A stretch of DNA of 57,749 bases from DASWTL01 sp966250385 (GCA_966250385.1 CBINHC010000015.1:1-57749), one strand, 5' to 3'; shown: positions 8,321 to 17,423, counted from the first letter of the stretch. Numbers and translations are program-made. Notes: generated by a model not told the origin, from the letters alone.

Positions 8321-9337
8321 TCAAAGATGGGTTATCGCATTTCCATCATAACGGTATACGCCGTCCAATGAGCCGAACCAGATACTACCATCAGGGGCTT
8401 CTGAAATCCCGAAAATCATCGCCTTAAATACCATTTCCGGTTCAGGATTTTTTTTCGCAAGAACCCTTCCGTCATACCTGGAAAGGGCCCATTGATGTTT
8501 TGTTTCACCTGCCGGCCCCTTCCAGTCCCGGCTGTTACTAAATTCCGAACTGGTCCAGATGTTCCCTTTTTTATCCTCGTAGATATAACCGACAAATGCC
8601 GATGCCAGATTGGTGAATGCATGACCGTCGTAACTCCAGAGCCCATCGTTGCCACCTATCCAAACCTTTCCTCTTCTGTCTTCGATGATGGTGCGCACAT
8701 TTCTGAAAGGTCTACCCTCATGAGTTACAGGCAAAAACGAGTTCCCATCATAAACGCAAGCACCGCTTTCGGTACAAAACCAGAATTTACCGGATCGGTC
8801 TTCCAGTATCCAATTAACTTGATTACCGGACAGCCCGTCCCTTTTAGTAAAATTACGGAAGGTTTGCCCATCGTAACGGCTTGCTCCGGCGTCTGTGCTG
8901 AACCAGATATCACCCTTCTTATCTTCATACATCCCGGTAACCCGATCACCGGCAAGCCCGTCCTTTTTTGTGAAGTTGCGAAATGACTTCCCATCGTAGT
9001 AATACACTCCGGAACCGACCGAACTAAACCAGAAGTTCCCCTTTCTATCTTCTATTACTGAAAAAAAATGCGCTGAACTTACGCCTGAGGTTATGTTGGT
9101 AAATGATTTCCCATCGTACCGTAGAACGCCCTCCCAGGAAGCAATCCAGGTATTACCCTTACTGTCTTGCCTGATCGTACGGACGAGGTGACCCGGCCCT
9201 TGGGAAATCGTAGCTTCTTTGCTTCCGGACCTGCGATTTTCTTTCTGGAGTTTCTTGCCGTGGGGTCCTTTACAGGAAGTGACAGATACAATCAATAAGA
9301 GTGAAACGCAGATCTGTGTGTGGATTTTCATTTTCAA
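8321..9337 (-). CDS. Two-component-regulator propeller repeat lipoprotein
   Basis: This 338-aa protein has a lipoprotein signal at the N-terminus: a hydrophobic stretch, ICVSLLLIVSV, then TSC as the lipobox with Cys at about position 22. The rest consists of repeated blades of the two-component-regulator propeller family (Reg_prop), each with a variant of SRYDGQTFRNFTKRDGLSGN and EDRSGKFWFCTESG. About six to seven blades are visible, enough for one beta-propeller. In hybrid sensor kinases such propellers form the periplasmic ligand-binding part. Here no transmembrane helix, kinase or DNA-binding part follows, so it is a free-standing surface or periplasmic lipoprotein. It is divergent from the membrane-bound regulator at 9482, which may be a functional partner (inference from position only). 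Confidence 0.88.
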   Translation of the reverse strand: MKMKIHTQICVSLLLIVSVTSCKGPHGKKLQKENRRSGSKEATISQGPGHLVRTIRQDSKGNTWIASWEGVLRYDGKSFTNITSGVSSAHFFSVIEDRKGNFWFSSVGSGVYYYDGKSFRNFTKKDGLAGDRVTGMYEDKKGDIWFSTDAGASRYDGQTFRNFTKRDGLSGNQVNWILEDRSGKFWFCTESGACVYDGNSFLPVTHEGRPFRNVRTIIEDRRGKVWIGGNDGLWSYDGHAFTNLASAFVGYIYEDKKGNIWTSSEFSNSRDWKGPAGETKHQWALSRYDGRVLAKKNPEPEMVFKAMIFGISEAPDGSIWFGSLDGVYRYDGNAITHL

Positions 9338-9481
9338 TTTATAATTAGTGGCACAAATAATCTAACCGGAAATGAGTTCAATTTCATGGGTTTGTAGCTA
9401 CAAAACTATCGGGATAATTTCCCGGCAGGAGAATCAGAATTGTAAATTAAAATGTAAACTTTGTAAATAAACCGCCATTTG

Positions 9482-10369
9482 ATGCCTGATTACCTGAACC
9501 GCTACTCCGGGAGACGAAAGTACCTGTTCATGTTACTGCTGCTGCTTTCTTTCTCGGTGGTCATTGTGACATACAGCACCAGGACCGATGACGGATTCGA
9601 TGTCGCCCGAAGGGAGGTTCTTCTGCGAAAGATCGGAGATAACCTGCTCCGGCAGTCGGGAGACACTACCTCCCGGGTACTTCCAGTCGAAAAGATTGCA
9701 GAGAATGAGTACCGGATCAGGTTTGAAAATGATCTTACGTTCCATCCGGATTCCCTGGTAAACACGACCAGGAGCCTGTTAGCCAGCGATCCGCTTACTG
9801 GTGATTACGTTGTAAATGTTCTGACTCCCGGTAACGCCAGAGTCGTTTATGGATTTGCCATTTCCGGAAATAAAAAAGATGATATCGTGGCATGCCAGGG
9901 AAGAAGACAACCCACTGCATTTTATGTTCTGAATATCCGGTTTAAGCCGAAAGATCCCGGCCGGAGTCAAAGAATATACCTGCTCGGCACCCTTCCATGT
10001 CTTGCATTTATGGGTTTGATCTTTCTGAGATTCGTTAGCCCCCGGAGGTCTGCAAAAAATCATCAGAGTGACACGTTTAGATTAGGCTCCGCTTTGTTTG
10101 ATCCGACCCAACGACAGCTGACCGTAAACAGGCATACCATTGATCTGACCGGAACGGAAACGCGTTTGTTGCGTATTTTTGCATCATCTCCCAACCAGAC
10201 GATCGAACGAAGCCGGCTGCAGAAAGAGGTTTGGGAAGATCAGGGCGTTATTGTGGGACGCAGCCTGGATGTGTTCATTTCGAAACTAAGAACAAAACTG
10301 GCCGCTGATCCCTGTATCAACATCGTGGTAGTGCGCGGAAAAGGATACAGGCTGGAAATCATTTCTTAA
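9482..10369 (+). CDS. Membrane-anchored transcriptional regulator with OmpR/PhoB-type winged helix
   Basis: This protein of about 295 aa carries two transmembrane segments: residues 14-34 (LFMLLLLLSFSVVIVTY) and about 165-183 (YLLGTLPCLAFMGLIFLRF). They enclose a periplasmic domain of about 130 residues. The cytoplasmic C-terminus from about 197 is a Trans_reg_C winged helix (TGTETRLLRIFASSPNQTIE, then the recognition segment GRSLDVFISKLRTKL and the wing VRGKGYRLEI). The architecture resembles ToxR/CadC regulators, which couple an outside signal to DNA binding without phosphorylation, but with the DNA-binding domain at the C-terminus. A TTG codon directly precedes the ATG at 9482; I chose the ATG. 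The gene is divergent from the propeller lipoprotein, with about 140 bp between them. Confidence 0.85.
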   Translation: MPDYLNRYSGRRKYLFMLLLLLSFSVVIVTYSTRTDDGFDVARREVLLRKIGDNLLRQSGDTTSRVLPVEKIAENEYRIRFENDLTFHPDSLVNTTRSLLASDPLTGDYVVNVLTPGNARVVYGFAISGNKKDDIVACQGRRQPTAFYVLNIRFKPKDPGRSQRIYLLGTLPCLAFMGLIFLRFVSPRRSAKNHQSDTFRLGSALFDPTQRQLTVNRHTIDLTGTETRLLRIFASSPNQTIERSRLQKEVWEDQGVIVGRSLDVFISKLRTKLAADPCINIVVVRGKGYRLEIIS

Positions 10370-10508
10370 AAGCGCTATCTGCCAATGCCGGGAAACCATC
10401 TTCTCCTCCCATCAGTCCTCCCACTCTGATAGTAGCGCCGCTTTGCCATCACATGTATATCCCTGTGTGGATCAGCTGCTAAAAAAATTCTGCACAAAAT
10501 CTTAAATA

Positions 10509-10532
10509 CTAAAATTTTTAGCATTAATTTTG
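10509..10532 (+). promoter_or_regulatory. Promoter and overlapping dyad upstream of imuA-imuB-dnaE2
   Basis: A perfect dyad ctaaaa-t-ttttag (10509-10521) is followed four bases later by TAATTTTG (10525-10532), an exact TAnnTTTG -7 box, 10 bp before the imuA start. The dyad covers the region between -33 and -7, where a repressor would block transcription. It is a candidate damage-response operator. No LexA gene is adjacent. Confidence 0.5.
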
Positions 10533-10542
10533 TACATCTGTT

Positions 10543-11289
10543 ATGGCTAATCTGATGTGCAAGAAAGATATTATCAGCGAATTGCAAAAGAACATTTTGC
10601 AGTGGGAAGGATTCAAAGTCCCCCTGGCTGGTCACGTGCGGTATAAGGGATTGGAACAAATAGAGGCGGCTTTCCCCAATTCGGTTTTCCCGACCGGGGC
10701 GTTGCATGAATTCCTCGCCGGGAAACCGGAAGAGGAAGCGGTCACTGAAGGGTTTATCAGCGGAGTACTGCAGGGGCTGATGCAGAACGGAGGAATCTGT
10801 TTATGGATCAGTCCGTCCGTTTCGGTATTCCCCCCGGCCCTGAAGGCGTTCGGAATTGAGCCTGACCGTATTGTCTTTGTCTGCTTACACCGCCATCGGG
10901 ATATTCTCTGGGCGATGGAAGAGGCGCTGAAGTGCAATGCCCTGGCGGCAGTGGTCGCCGAGGTTCAGGATCTGACCTTTGCCGAATCCAGACGGCTGCA
11001 GCTGGTTGTTGAAAAAAGCCGGGTTACCGGGTTTATCCTGAGAAAAGATACCCGGAAGGTAAGTTCCACCACCTGTGTGGCCCGGTGGAAAATCACTCCG
11101 GTCCCGAGCGAAACAGCAAACGGGTTACCCGGCCTGGGACACCCCAGGTGGAACGTGGAACTCCTGAAGGTTCGCAACGGCAGCCCCGGCCAGTGGCAGA
11201 TCGAGTGGCAGGCCGACCGGTTCATGCCGGTACTTCATAAAAAACAGAAATCCGCCTGGGGACAGGAAGAGGAACGAAAAGCAGGATAA
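10543..11289 (+). CDS. imuA: ImuA-like protein of the mutagenesis cassette (RecA-like fold)
   Basis: This 248-aa protein is the first gene of an imuA-imuB-dnaE2 cassette. It contains segments typical of ImuA/SulA-like RecA relatives: FPTGALHEFLAG, then GICLWISPSVSVFPPALKAFGIEPDRIVFV and LWAMEEALKC. A usable Walker A is not evident. ImuA is needed for damage-induced mutagenesis in bacteria that use ImuB and DnaE2 in place of Pol V, and its biochemical role is not settled. It lies 4 bp upstream of imuB, clearly in one operon. Two Met codons (1 and 5) are close together, and I used the first. The assignment depends as much on synteny as on sequence. Confidence 0.8.
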   Translation: MANLMCKKDIISELQKNILQWEGFKVPLAGHVRYKGLEQIEAAFPNSVFPTGALHEFLAGKPEEEAVTEGFISGVLQGLMQNGGICLWISPSVSVFPPALKAFGIEPDRIVFVCLHRHRDILWAMEEALKCNALAAVVAEVQDLTFAESRRLQLVVEKSRVTGFILRKDTRKVSSTTCVARWKITPVPSETANGLPGLGHPRWNVELLKVRNGSPGQWQIEWQADRFMPVLHKKQKSAWGQEEERKAG

Positions 11290-11293
11290 GTGT

Positions 11294-12796
11294 ATGAAAA
11301 AGCGATTTCTAACCATCTGGTTTCGTCATTTAACGACCGACTGGATGAAAAAGCGGCGCCCGGAACTGCAGCCCGAAGCCTTTGTTTTTGCGGCACAGGA
11401 ACATAACCGCAAGGTGGTTACGGCAGTGAGTGCGGCAGCGGAATTACAGGGCATCCGGACCGGCATGCCTGTTGCCGATGCGAAAGCCATGACGCCAGGC
11501 CTGCAGGTATTTGACGAGAAGCCGGAACGGGCATCCCGGTTACTGAAAGGCATCGGGGAATGGACCGTCCGGTACACTCCGGTTGTTGCCGTGGACCCTC
11601 CGGACGGACTGATCCTCGATATCAGTGGCTGCACTCATCTATGGGGCGGGGAAAAATCATATCTCGAGGAAATAACCTCCCGGTTATCAAACTACGGTTA
11701 CGATGTTCGTGCAGGTATTGCTGATACGATCGGGGCGGCCTGGGCCACGACGCGGTTTGGCCGGTCTGGCTGCATCGTCGAAAGCGGCAAAACAGCCGAA
11801 ACTTTAATGGATCTTCCGGCCGCTGCACTTCGACTGGAATCAGCAGTGTTGCAGCGGTTATACAAACTGGGATTATACCAGATCGGCAGTTTTATCAGCA
11901 TGCCCCGTTCGGTATTGCGCCGGCGGTTTGGGGAGTCCCTCCTCCTTCGGCTTGCCCAGGCCATCGGGCATGCCGAAGAATACCTGCACCCCCTGGTGGT
12001 CCCTCCCATCTGGCAGGAACGGTTGCCCTGCCTGGAACCTATCCGGACCCGTACCGGCATTGAGATCGCTATAAAACGACTCCTTGAATCCCTTTGCGAG
12101 CGGCTTAAGCAGGAAGGCAAAGGCTTGCGGTCTGCGCTGCTGAAGTGCTACCGGGTTGACGGAAGGATGATGCAGGTTGGTATCGGAACAAGCAGGGCGT
12201 CGCACCACATCGACCACCTGTTCAAGTTGTTTGAACTGAAGATCTCCGATATCGCGCCGGGGCTCGGCATTGAACTTTTCGTCCTCGATGCACAAAAAAC
12301 GGAGGATGTTTCGCCCGTCCAGGAAGGATTATGGGCCGGCAACAGCGGCCTGGACCAGGAACAACTGGCTGAACTGCTGGACAGGCTTGAAAACAAGGTA
12401 GGGAAAGAAAAGATTCACCGTTACCTGCCCGCTGAACATTACTGGCCTGAGCGGTCCATCAGCGAAGCCGGTTCCCTGCAGGATCCGGCTCCGACCACCT
12501 GGCGGAATGAAAAGCCCCGGCCGGTCAGCCTGTTAAAGAAACCCGAACCGATCGAAGTGACCGCCCCGATTCCGGATTATCCGCCCATGGTCTTTCTTTA
12601 TAAAGGAAAACGCCACCAGGTATTGAAGGCTGACGGACCGGAACGGATTGAACGGGAATGGTGGCTGGAAAGCGGAGAGCACCGGGATTATTATAACGTA
12701 GAGGATGACCAGGGGCAGCGTTACTGGCTGTTCAGGCTCGGGCATTATGCCGGTGGCGAAAAGAGTCAGTGGTTTTTACATGGTTTTTTTGCATAG
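11294..12796 (+). CDS. imuB: ImuB, Y-family DNA polymerase-like protein
   Basis: This 500-aa protein has the Y-family palm and fingers pattern in its first 250 residues: KRFLTIWFRHLTTDW, VVTAVSAAAELQGIRTGMPVADAKAM, then GLILDISGCTHLWGG and VRAGIADTIGAAWATTRFG. The usual first catalytic Asp of Y-family polymerases is replaced in the N-terminal strand (IWFRHL), as expected for ImuB, which is considered catalytically inactive and acts as an adaptor linking DnaE2 to the beta clamp. The C-terminal 150 residues are a basic, Pro-rich region with the segment GERIEREWWLESGEHRDYY-like typical of ImuB (here PERIEREWWLESGEHRDYYN). It is 3 bp from dnaE2. Confidence 0.9.
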   Translation: MKKRFLTIWFRHLTTDWMKKRRPELQPEAFVFAAQEHNRKVVTAVSAAAELQGIRTGMPVADAKAMTPGLQVFDEKPERASRLLKGIGEWTVRYTPVVAVDPPDGLILDISGCTHLWGGEKSYLEEITSRLSNYGYDVRAGIADTIGAAWATTRFGRSGCIVESGKTAETLMDLPAAALRLESAVLQRLYKLGLYQIGSFISMPRSVLRRRFGESLLLRLAQAIGHAEEYLHPLVVPPIWQERLPCLEPIRTRTGIEIAIKRLLESLCERLKQEGKGLRSALLKCYRVDGRMMQVGIGTSRASHHIDHLFKLFELKISDIAPGLGIELFVLDAQKTEDVSPVQEGLWAGNSGLDQEQLAELLDRLENKVGKEKIHRYLPAEHYWPERSISEAGSLQDPAPTTWRNEKPRPVSLLKKPEPIEVTAPIPDYPPMVFLYKGKRHQVLKADGPERIEREWWLESGEHRDYYNVEDDQGQRYWLFRLGHYAGGEKSQWFLHGFFA

Positions 12797-12799
12797 AGG

Positions 12800-15700
12800 A
12801 TGAGCTACGTCGAACTACAGGTAACCAGCAATTTCAGCTTTCTCAGGGGCGCCTCACACCCCGAGGAGCTGGTCGCCCAGGCGGCAGAACTCGGGTATAA
12901 GAAAGTAGCGATAACGGACCGGAATACACTGGCCGGCATCGTTCGGGCATATGTGGCTGCAAAGGAGAAGGGAATCGCACTGATCCCGGGCTGCCGGCTG
13001 GACCTGATGGACGGCCCCGGCCTGCTGGCATATCCTACCGACCGTGACGCATACGGCAGGCTTTCGGCTCTTTTAAGCAAAGGCAACCTGCGTGCTGAAA
13101 AAGGCTCCTGTCACTTATACAAACAGGATGTCTTCGAGCACGCCGGGGGCATAAAACTGATTGCCATTCCCCCGCCAGCATTATCAGCCACCTTTGATTT
13201 TGAGCCTGATTTTGAAAAACAACTTGCCCAGTATAAGGAAGCTTTCGGTTCAGACCTCTACCTGGCAGCCACCCGGACCTACCAGGGGGACGACCATAAG
13301 AAGCTCTTCCGGCTGGCGCAGCTTTCAGAGCGGTTCGGGATACCCCTGGTTGCGACCAACGACGTACACTATCATAATCTGGAGCGCAGGGAGCTGCAGG
13401 ATATTCTCACCTGCGTCCGGGAGAAATGCACGATCCAGAATGCAGGGTTCCGGCTGCATCAGAACTCAGAACGGCATATGAAGCCGATCGAAGAAATGGA
13501 GCGTCTCTTCCGCCAGTATCCCGAAGCTATCGCATGTGCAGCGGAAATAGCGGATTCCTGTACCTTTTCGCTCGATGAGCTGAAATACGTTTATCCCGAG
13601 GAGATCACCAGCGAAGGTCGTACGCCCATGGAGGAACTGACCTTCCTGACCTGGGAAGGTGCCCGGGAACATTACGGCGAAAACATCCCGCAAAAGATCA
13701 TTGCCAATATCAACCATGAGCTGGCATTTGTGCAGGAAATGGATTACGCGCCCTATTTTCTCACGGTCTACGACATTGTCCGGTTTGCCAGGAGGCAGGG
13801 CATTTTATGCCAGGGGCGGGGTTCCGCAGCCAATTCTACGGTGTGCTACTGCCTCGGGATCACATCGGTCGATCCTACCAAATTCGATTTACTCTTCGAG
13901 CGCTTTATCTCCTCGGCCCGGAATGAACCGCCTGATATTGACGTTGACTTTGAGCATGAACGCAGGGAGGAGGTCATTCAATACATTTATAATAAATATG
14001 GACGGGACCGGGCGGCCATCGTGGCAACGGTCACCCAGCTGCACCAGAAAGGTGCCATCCGGGATGTAGGCAAGGCAATGGGCTTGTCGGTGGATACCAT
14101 CAACCGGCTTTCATCAGCGATCTGGGAGTTTACCGACGAATGGTTCGATGAGCCGAGGCTGACCGAGGCCGGGCTGAATCCGAAGGATCCGCATCTGCGT
14201 AAGGTTCTGAAGCTAACCGCCCAACTGATGGGATTCCCCAGGCAGCTTGGCCAGCATACCGGCGGGTTCGTCATCTCCCGGGGAAAACTGAGTGACCTCT
14301 GCCCCATCCTGAATGCCCGGATGCAGGACCGCACCAATATCGAATGGAACAAGGACGATATCGATGCATTGGGCTTTCTCAAAATTGACGTTTTGGCTTT
14401 GGGTATGCTGACCTGCATCCGCAAAGCCTTTGACCTGGCGAAAAAGCATTACGGGCTGGATCTGACGCTGGCCAACATCCCGCAGGATGATCCGGAAGTT
14501 TACAAGATGATCAGCCATGCGGATACCATCGGCGTATTTCAGATCGAAAGCCGGGCGCAGCAAACTATGCTGCCACGGTTGAGACCTCAATGTTTTTACG
14601 ACCTGGTCATCGAGGTCGCGATCGTTCGGCCGGGTCCGATCCAGGGCGATATGGTCCACCCCTATCTGCGCAGACGTAACGGCGAAGAGCCGGTCGAGTA
14701 TCCCTCCAAGGAACTCGAAGAGATCTTATCCAGAACCCTGGGGGTTCCCCTGTTCCAGGAGCAGGCCATGAAAATCGCGATCGTTGCCGCGGGTTTTACT
14801 CCTGCCGAAGCCGATGCGCTGCGACGCAGCATGGCGACATTCAAACTGAAGGGGCTGGTAACCCAGTTCGAAAAGAAGCTTATTGAGGGCATGAAAGCGA
14901 AGGGCTATCCGGAAGAATTCGCGCACCGGATCTTCAAGCAGCTGGAAGGCTTCGGAAGCTACGGCTTCCCGGAAAGCCACGCAGCAAGCTTCGCCCTGCT
15001 GGTCTATGTCTCCTGCTGGCTGAAACATTATTACCCGGATGTATTCGGGGCGGCCATATTAAACAGTCTGCCCATGGGTTTTTATCAGCCGGCCCAGCTG
15101 GTCATCGACGCCCGGAACCATGGTGTGGAGGTCCGGCAGGCTGACATCAATTACTCGCAATGGGACCACCTGCTTGAAGAGAAGTCCGGGAAATATCATG
15201 CGCTCCGGCTCGGGTTCAGACAAATCAAGGGGATCCGGGAAGAAGATGTTAAACTATTGGTTGCATCCAGAGGTAGCGGGTATCCGAACATTCATGCATT
15301 ACGGGATGCGGGGGTATCACAGGCTACGCTCGAACAGCTCGCCGATGCCGATGCATTCCGTTCCCTGGGATTTGACCGGCGGCAGGCTTTATGGGAAATC
15401 TCATCGCTGCATGACCGGCCCGTCGCATTGTTTAAAGGGCAGCCCTCAGCAAGCGTTTCTGAACCGCAGATCAATCTTCCCTTCATGACCACCTCGGAAC
15501 ATGTGGTGCATGATTATGCCACCACGGCCTTATCCCTGAAGGCACATCCGGTCAGTTTTGTGCGTGAAAAACTCAGGCTTTTGCATATCCGGTCCTCAGC
15601 GGAACTTCGCGATGTGAAAGACGGAGCCCAGGTGAAAGTGGCCGGCCTGGTACTGGTACGCCAACGACCGGGAACGGCAGGGGGCGTTTGTTTCATCACT

Positions 15701-16024
15701 CTGGAAGATGAGACCGGATTTTCTAACCTGGTCGTGTTTCAGAATCTGTTCGAAACCTACCGGAAGGAGATCCTGGGGGCCAGGTTACTGATGGTTGAAG
15801 GGAAACTGCAGCGTGAAGGTGAAGTCATTCATGTCATTGTTAGGCGCTGTTTTGATCTCACAAAATTACTGAAAGGCCTGACCGCTATCGAAAAAGAAGA
15901 ACAACCTGTATTGACCTTATCCCGGGCAGATGAAGGCGCTCCTTTTCCTGCCCAAAATAAGCGATCACAGGTAAGGTCATCGTCACAGGCAGAGGTGTTC
16001 CCGAAAGCAAGGAATTTTAAATGA
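12800..16024 (+). CDS. dnaE2: Error-prone DNA polymerase III alpha subunit DnaE2
   Basis: This 1074-aa C-family polymerase has the usual length for DnaE2. An N-terminal PHP domain (SFLRGASHPEELVAQAAELG, AITDRNTLAGIVRAY) is followed by the polymerase core with catalytic acidic residues in PPDIDVDFEHERREEVIQYI and GFLKIDVLALGML. The region GVFQIESRAQQTMLPRLRP and the VRPGPIQGDMVHPYLRRRNG motif are characteristic. A helix-hairpin-helix region and an OB-fold (VKVAGLVLVRQRPGTAGGV) follow. The protein ends PKARNFK, as DnaE2 proteins do. It carries out translesion synthesis with ImuA and ImuB. The three genes are separated by 3-4 bp and surely form one transcript. Confidence 0.95.
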   Translation: MSYVELQVTSNFSFLRGASHPEELVAQAAELGYKKVAITDRNTLAGIVRAYVAAKEKGIALIPGCRLDLMDGPGLLAYPTDRDAYGRLSALLSKGNLRAEKGSCHLYKQDVFEHAGGIKLIAIPPPALSATFDFEPDFEKQLAQYKEAFGSDLYLAATRTYQGDDHKKLFRLAQLSERFGIPLVATNDVHYHNLERRELQDILTCVREKCTIQNAGFRLHQNSERHMKPIEEMERLFRQYPEAIACAAEIADSCTFSLDELKYVYPEEITSEGRTPMEELTFLTWEGAREHYGENIPQKIIANINHELAFVQEMDYAPYFLTVYDIVRFARRQGILCQGRGSAANSTVCYCLGITSVDPTKFDLLFERFISSARNEPPDIDVDFEHERREEVIQYIYNKYGRDRAAIVATVTQLHQKGAIRDVGKAMGLSVDTINRLSSAIWEFTDEWFDEPRLTEAGLNPKDPHLRKVLKLTAQLMGFPRQLGQHTGGFVISRGKLSDLCPILNARMQDRTNIEWNKDDIDALGFLKIDVLALGMLTCIRKAFDLAKKHYGLDLTLANIPQDDPEVYKMISHADTIGVFQIESRAQQTMLPRLRPQCFYDLVIEVAIVRPGPIQGDMVHPYLRRRNGEEPVEYPSKELEEILSRTLGVPLFQEQAMKIAIVAAGFTPAEADALRRSMATFKLKGLVTQFEKKLIEGMKAKGYPEEFAHRIFKQLEGFGSYGFPESHAASFALLVYVSCWLKHYYPDVFGAAILNSLPMGFYQPAQLVIDARNHGVEVRQADINYSQWDHLLEEKSGKYHALRLGFRQIKGIREEDVKLLVASRGSGYPNIHALRDAGVSQATLEQLADADAFRSLGFDRRQALWEISSLHDRPVALFKGQPSASVSEPQINLPFMTTSEHVVHDYATTALSLKAHPVSFVREKLRLLHIRSSAELRDVKDGAQVKVAGLVLVRQRPGTAGGVCFITLEDETGFSNLVVFQNLFETYRKEILGARLLMVEGKLQREGEVIHVIVRRCFDLTKLLKGLTAIEKEEQPVLTLSRADEGAPFPAQNKRSQVRSSSQAEVFPKARNFK

Positions 16025-16046
16025 TGTTAATGGTCAAAACCATTAT

Positions 16047-16514
16047 GTGTTAATTACCAATCGTCATATTGTTAATTGCTTAAAGTTATCCGACACCGGT
16101 GGTGATACAGAAATCCTTAAATGGTGCGAATATGTACTGAGCGGCTTAAAGGTGGAAATTGAGAAGATCGACAGGCTCTCAGAATATTCCTACCTGAAAA
16201 AAGAGATCTTGACACCTGCTATTCAATATTCTTTGGAGCGCAAGTACATTACCGAACTGGAAGCAAAGATTCTTCGAAAAGTTGCCGACAAACAAGTAGT
16301 TCAAGCACTGGATTTAAAAGAAATATTTCAGGGCAAAGCTGCAGCAGAGGTATCAAGACAAATAAAAAAACTAATTGACAAAAAAATAATAATACCTGAA
16401 AGGGAAGGTTCAAGAAAATATTTGCTTCGCTTTGACAACAGTTTCCTGCTAAGAGGAATCATGAAAACCTTAGATGAAAAAGGATTTCTGCCCATCAAAA
16501 ATGAAGTTAGCTAA
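16047..16514 (+). pseudogene. C-terminal remnant of a probable Fic-family protein
   Basis: The open frame (155 codons from a GTG) has no proper start and begins 22 bp after dnaE2. From about residue 24 it looks like the C-terminal third of Bacteroidota Fic/DOC proteins: KWCEYVLSGLKVEIEKIDRL, then YLKKEILTPAIQYSLERKYI, then a winged-helix segment (AAEVSRQIKKLIDKKIIIPE). The Fic catalytic motif HxFxDGNGR is absent here and upstream, where dnaE2 occupies the DNA. I read it as a truncated Fic gene left by a deletion that brought it next to dnaE2. It could alternatively be a small free-standing winged-helix regulator, but the lack of a good start argues against that. It belongs to the host side of the prophage border. 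Confidence 0.55.
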
Positions 16515-16611
16515 TCAGGCGTAATATCCTACCGTTCGAACCACTCACTTTTTCCTATGTCCGAACAAGGTTCGAACATCTTCACTATGATCAGCAAGGT
16601 ATAGAATAAAA

Positions 16612-16641
16612 AAAGGGCGCTGTGCTATCACAGAACCCTTT
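16612..16641. terminator. Hairpin terminator at the host-prophage border
   Basis: The stem aaaggg/cccttt with an inner stem ctgtg/cacag around the loop ctat is followed by a short T-rich run and preceded by an A-run, so it could act in both directions. A second hairpin, ctccgaa/ttcggag, follows at about 16654-16682. Confidence 0.6.
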
Positions 16642-16685
16642 CTATTTTCAGAATCTCCGAAGTCAAAACTTCATTTCGGAGTCGA

Positions 16686-16699
16686 GTACCTTGGGCCGG
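16686..16699 (+). repeat. attL core (14 bp)
   Basis: gtaccttgggccgg is identical to 57665-57678. The match stops on both sides. The left copy has no tRNA body attached, as expected for the att site distal to the retained tRNA gene. Confidence 0.85.
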
Positions 16700-16740
16700 T
16701 ATCTCTTTGCCGCTGTGTATAAGATGTTTAGAGAAAATGT

Positions 16741-16962
16741 TTAAACGGATGTTTCAACAACATAAGTTTTAGCAGATCTCTTGAGCCCAAGGTCGTCGGT
16801 TCGAAATCGAACCCGACTGATATTAAATCTTTCGGCCTCGTGGTCTATCGAATCAATAAACTCACATAATACTTCTTCACTGACATAGCCTGCGGTAAAC
16901 CTCAAAACCAGCTCGTTCTGAGTCTTATCGATTTCCAGCGTTTCGTCCTTTCTAATTGCCAT
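16741..16962 (-). CDS. Small protein downstream of the phage repressor (73 aa)
   Basis: I do not recognise this protein. It is 73 aa, starts MAIRKDETLEIDKT, is soluble, and mixes beta-prone and helical segments (ELVLRFTAGYVSEEVLCEFI). Its start overlaps the end of the repressor gene by 11 bp, so the two are co-transcribed in the lysogen. Expression from the prophage state suggests a role in lysogeny or superinfection exclusion, but this is inferred only from position. Confidence 0.6.
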   Translation of the reverse strand: MAIRKDETLEIDKTQNELVLRFTAGYVSEEVLCEFIDSIDHEAERFNISRVRFRTDDLGLKRSAKTYVVETSV

Positions 16963-17398
16963 TATCCTTCTTGTTTAATTGTGAAACAACCATCTCGTTA
17001 TATTTCTCCAAAAGACGGATGTATTTATCTTTCCAGTAGTCCCTTTCCTGTAGGGCTTCCGATAGAGTTAACGGCCGATAGTTTGTTAACGGCTCAACCA
17101 CCATCGCCCCGTACTCCAGCAATTCGGGCAATTCCTTTGAGAAGTCGTGCTTTAACGCTTTCCCGTATTTCATCACGATGGCCAAGTCTAAATTCGGATT
17201 CTTAAGGTGTTGATAAACTGTGGTGCGATCGTAGCCTGTCCTACGCGCCAACTCAGCAATACTAACCTTGTTCGGCCCTTCCTTGATCACCTTTTCTAAA
17301 ATTTCTCCCCTGTGTTTCAATGAATTGCAAACCTGCAAAGGAAAAAGTGTAGATATATCTACAGTTTCTGTTGTATTTATCATCAAGTTTCTACACAT
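16952..17398 (-). CDS. Probable phage repressor, HTH protein
   Basis: This protein of about 148 aa contains a helix-turn-helix in residues about 45-75 (KVSIAELARRTGYDRTTVYQHLKNPNLDL), then a helical C-terminus ending in an amphipathic helix (YWKDKYIRLLEKYNEMVVSQL) suited to dimerisation. It is encoded opposite to the early operon at the left end of the prophage, the usual place of a CI-type repressor. It lacks a LexA/S24 peptidase domain, so induction would not be by self-cleavage. A second Met at codon 6 (17383) is an alternative start. TCTACA motifs, including a perfect palindrome at 17348-17363, lie within and before the gene and may be its operators. Confidence 0.7.
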   Translation of the reverse strand: MCRNLMINTTETVDISTLFPLQVCNSLKHRGEILEKVIKEGPNKVSIAELARRTGYDRTTVYQHLKNPNLDLAIVMKYGKALKHDFSKELPELLEYGAMVVEPLTNYRPLTLSEALQERDYWKDKYIRLLEKYNEMVVSQLNKKDNGN

Positions 17399-17401
17399 TT
17401 G
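17348..17401. promoter_or_regulatory. Candidate early promoter and TCTACA operator sites of the lysogeny switch
   Basis: On the plus strand, TTG (17371-17373), 20 nt and CACATTTG (17394-17401) fit a Bacteroidota promoter directed at the early operon. A perfect 16-bp palindrome, tgtagatatatctaca (17348-17363), and a third TCTACA (17390-17395) flank it. The latter touches the repressor start codon. This is the arrangement expected for a repressor blocking the early promoter. Confidence 0.45.
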
Positions 17402-17423
17402 TATTAAATCCTACTGCGGAACC

